From the NCBI GenBank assembly GCA_030523505.1, contig JAUNIK010000163.1, positions 1 to 6,441 on the forward strand: a stretch of 6,441 bases of DNA, in the 5' to 3' direction. The stretch comes from Prevotellaceae bacterium. GTDB taxonomy: Bacteria > Bacteroidota > Bacteroidia > Bacteroidales > Bacteroidaceae. Below, piece after piece: positions 5,098 to 6,441 of this stretch. The notes below the pieces were generated by a model. The model was not told the origin of the DNA. It did no database searches and saw only the letters and a program-made list of their open reading frames with translations. Made by a program: the position numbers and the translations under genes. Every line of letters begins with the position of its first letter. Position 1 is the first letter of the stretch.

Positions 5098-6441
5098 ATG
5101 TTTATATCCCCTGACTTTCTCCTGACGACAGAGACTGCAAAGCATCTCTATCATGATCATGCGGAGAAAATGCCGATTATTGACTATCACTGCCATCTTA
5201 ATCCTAAGGAGGTGGCAGAAAACCATCGTTTCAGCAGTATCACCGAACTGTGGCTCGGTGGTGATCATTATAAGTGGCGCCAGATGCGTGCCAACGGTGT
5301 TGACGAACGATTCATCACCGGTGATGCTACCGACTGGGAGAAATTCCAGAAATGGGCAGAGACGATACAATACGCCCTGCGTAACCCGCTCTACCACTGG
5401 ACACATCTCGAGTTGCGCACAGCCTTCGGCATCAACAAGATTCTCAACCCGCAGACGGCGCGCGAGATCTTTGATGAGTGCAACGAGAAACTCAAACTCG
5501 ATGAGTACAGTGCCCAGGGCCTCATGAAGCGCTATAATGTGGAGAGCGTCTGCACCACCGACGATCCTGTCGATAGCCTTGAATGGCACGAGAAATATGC
5601 TCGTGAGAACACCGATGGCCCATTGATGCTCCCTGCCTGGCGACCAGACAAGGCGATGGCAATCGAGAAGGACGGATGGCGCGAGTATGTAGCAACCCTC
5701 GCCCGTGTCAGTGGTGTTGAAATCCGTTCGTATGCCACCCTCATCGAGGCATTGCAGGTGCGCCATGAGTTCTTCGCTGCCCATGGCTGCCGACTGTCGG
5801 ATCATGGCATCGACCGCTTCTTCGCCGATGAATACACCCCAGAGGAAATCGAGGCGATATTCAGCAAGGCGATTGGTGGGGTAGGGCTCACCGAAGACGA
5901 GATAAACAAGTTCCGCTCGGCTATGCTCTACGACTTCGCCGTGATGGACAATGACGCTGGGTGGGTGCAGCAGTTCCATTACGGTCCTCTGCGCAACAAC
6001 AACACCCGTATGTTCCGTGCCCTCGGACCAGATGCCGGTTTCGATTCCATGGGCGAATGGCCAACGGCAGTGCCGATGTCTCGGTTCTTCGACCGACTCG
6101 CAACAGAAGGCAAACTCACGAAGACCATTGTCTATAACCACAATCCGAAGGACAACGACATGGTAGCCACGATGATAGGCAACTTCCAGGAAGGTACAGT
6201 ACCGGGAAAGATGCAATGGGGCTCAGGCTGGTGGTTCCTCGATCAGAAGCGAGGCATAGAGAATCAGTTGGATACCCTCTCGCTCCACGGACTGTTGAGT
6301 CGTTTCGTAGGAATGCTCACCGACTCCCGTTCGTTCCTCTCCTATCCGCGTCATGAGTATTTCCGTCGCATCCTCTGCAACATCCTCGGCAACGACATCG
6401 AGAACGGTGAGATCCCACTCGAGGAAATGCCCCGCGTAGAG
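5098..6441 (+). CDS. uxaC: Glucuronate isomerase (uronate isomerase), 3' end beyond window
   Basis: Isomerises D-glucuronate to D-fructuronate (and in many organisms D-galacturonate to D-tagaturonate), the entry step of the pathway. It belongs to the amidohydrolase superfamily. The 448 codons present are open to the window edge with no stop; compared with E. coli UxaC (about 470 residues) roughly 20 residues are missing. Visible motifs are DFLLTTETAKHLYHDHA at 6-22, the metal-binding HxH in DYHCHL (H31, H33), GDHYKWRQMRANGV at 55-68, NPLYHWTHLELR at 96-107, CTTDDPVDSLEWH at 152-164, LPAWRPDKA at 178-186, LRNNN at 298-302, GSGWWFLDQK at 375-384, and LTDSRSFLSYPRHEYFRRILC at 407-427, with D409 the expected catalytic Asp and R411 nearby. 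The ATG at 5098 aligns with the family N terminus. No Shine-Dalgarno motif precedes it. The long open frame on the opposite strand is only a shadow. The assignment is secure. Confidence 0.96.
   Translation, partial: MFISPDFLLTTETAKHLYHDHAEKMPIIDYHCHLNPKEVAENHRFSSITELWLGGDHYKWRQMRANGVDERFITGDATDWEKFQKWAETIQYALRNPLYHWTHLELRTAFGINKILNPQTAREIFDECNEKLKLDEYSAQGLMKRYNVESVCTTDDPVDSLEWHEKYARENTDGPLMLPAWRPDKAMAIEKDGWREYVATLARVSGVEIRSYATLIEALQVRHEFFAAHGCRLSDHGIDRFFADEYTPEEIEAIFSKAIGGVGLTEDEINKFRSAMLYDFAVMDNDAGWVQQFHYGPLRNNNTRMFRALGPDAGFDSMGEWPTAVPMSRFFDRLATEGKLTKTIVYNHNPKDNDMVATMIGNFQEGTVPGKMQWGSGWWFLDQKRGIENQLDTLSLHGLLSRFVGMLTDSRSFLSYPRHEYFRRILCNILGNDIENGEIPLEEMPRVE

Noticed and set aside
5077..6216. 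Open frame of 379 codons on the - strand
   Set aside because: It lies opposite uxaC, whose full set of motifs is certain; the antisense frame is open because of codon bias and its translation resembles no family I know.

Overview
The window looks like a Bacteroidota chromosome, most likely Prevotella/Segatella-like. This is an inference from protein character (a cyclophilin with a long helical insert, an SDR-type mannonate reductase, the style of the KdgK and Eda sequences), from A/T-rich leaders without Shine-Dalgarno motifs, and from repeat-laden intergenic gaps. Every gene reads on the + strand.

Layout: a cyclophilin-type peptidyl-prolyl isomerase (3-737) is followed by five genes that make up a complete D-glucuronate catabolic route: kdgK (765-1787), an SDR-type uxuB (1981-2793), uxuA (3006-4193), eda (4264-4920) and uxaC (5098 to the window edge, about 20 codons short of its end). 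UxaC isomerises D-glucuronate to D-fructuronate, UxuB reduces it to D-mannonate, UxuA dehydrates that to 2-keto-3-deoxygluconate (KDG), KdgK phosphorylates KDG to KDPG, and Eda cleaves KDPG to pyruvate and glyceraldehyde-3-phosphate. The genes lie roughly in reverse order of the pathway. No transporter, regulator or polysaccharide-degrading enzyme is in view, and nothing specific to the galacturonate branch (UxaA/UxaB).

The unusual part lies between the genes. The four gaps between pathway genes (193, 212, 70 and 177 bp) are filled with repeats. Three of them carry a common direct repeat ending TCCTATAAAGTCATCGT (or one base different), placed just upstream of uxuB, eda and uxaC. Two carry a GC-rich CCTCACCCCC...CCCCTCTCC hairpin element, single before uxuB and as an inverted pair before uxaC. 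The uxuB-uxuA gap holds a different, striking structure: a roughly 165-bp imperfect palindrome in which each arm contains three small hairpins. The stem sequences differ while base pairing and a constant GAAAT flank are kept, and the left arm has an exact 24-nt period. A related cluster of three small hairpins abuts the uxuB start codon. Repeat sequence also appears to supply the C-terminal codons and stop of uxuA and eda.

No tRNA, rRNA, CRISPR array, transposase or convincing intrinsic terminator is visible, and no promoter could be assigned with confidence. The gaps without a gene are all under 300 bp and are described in the repeat entries.
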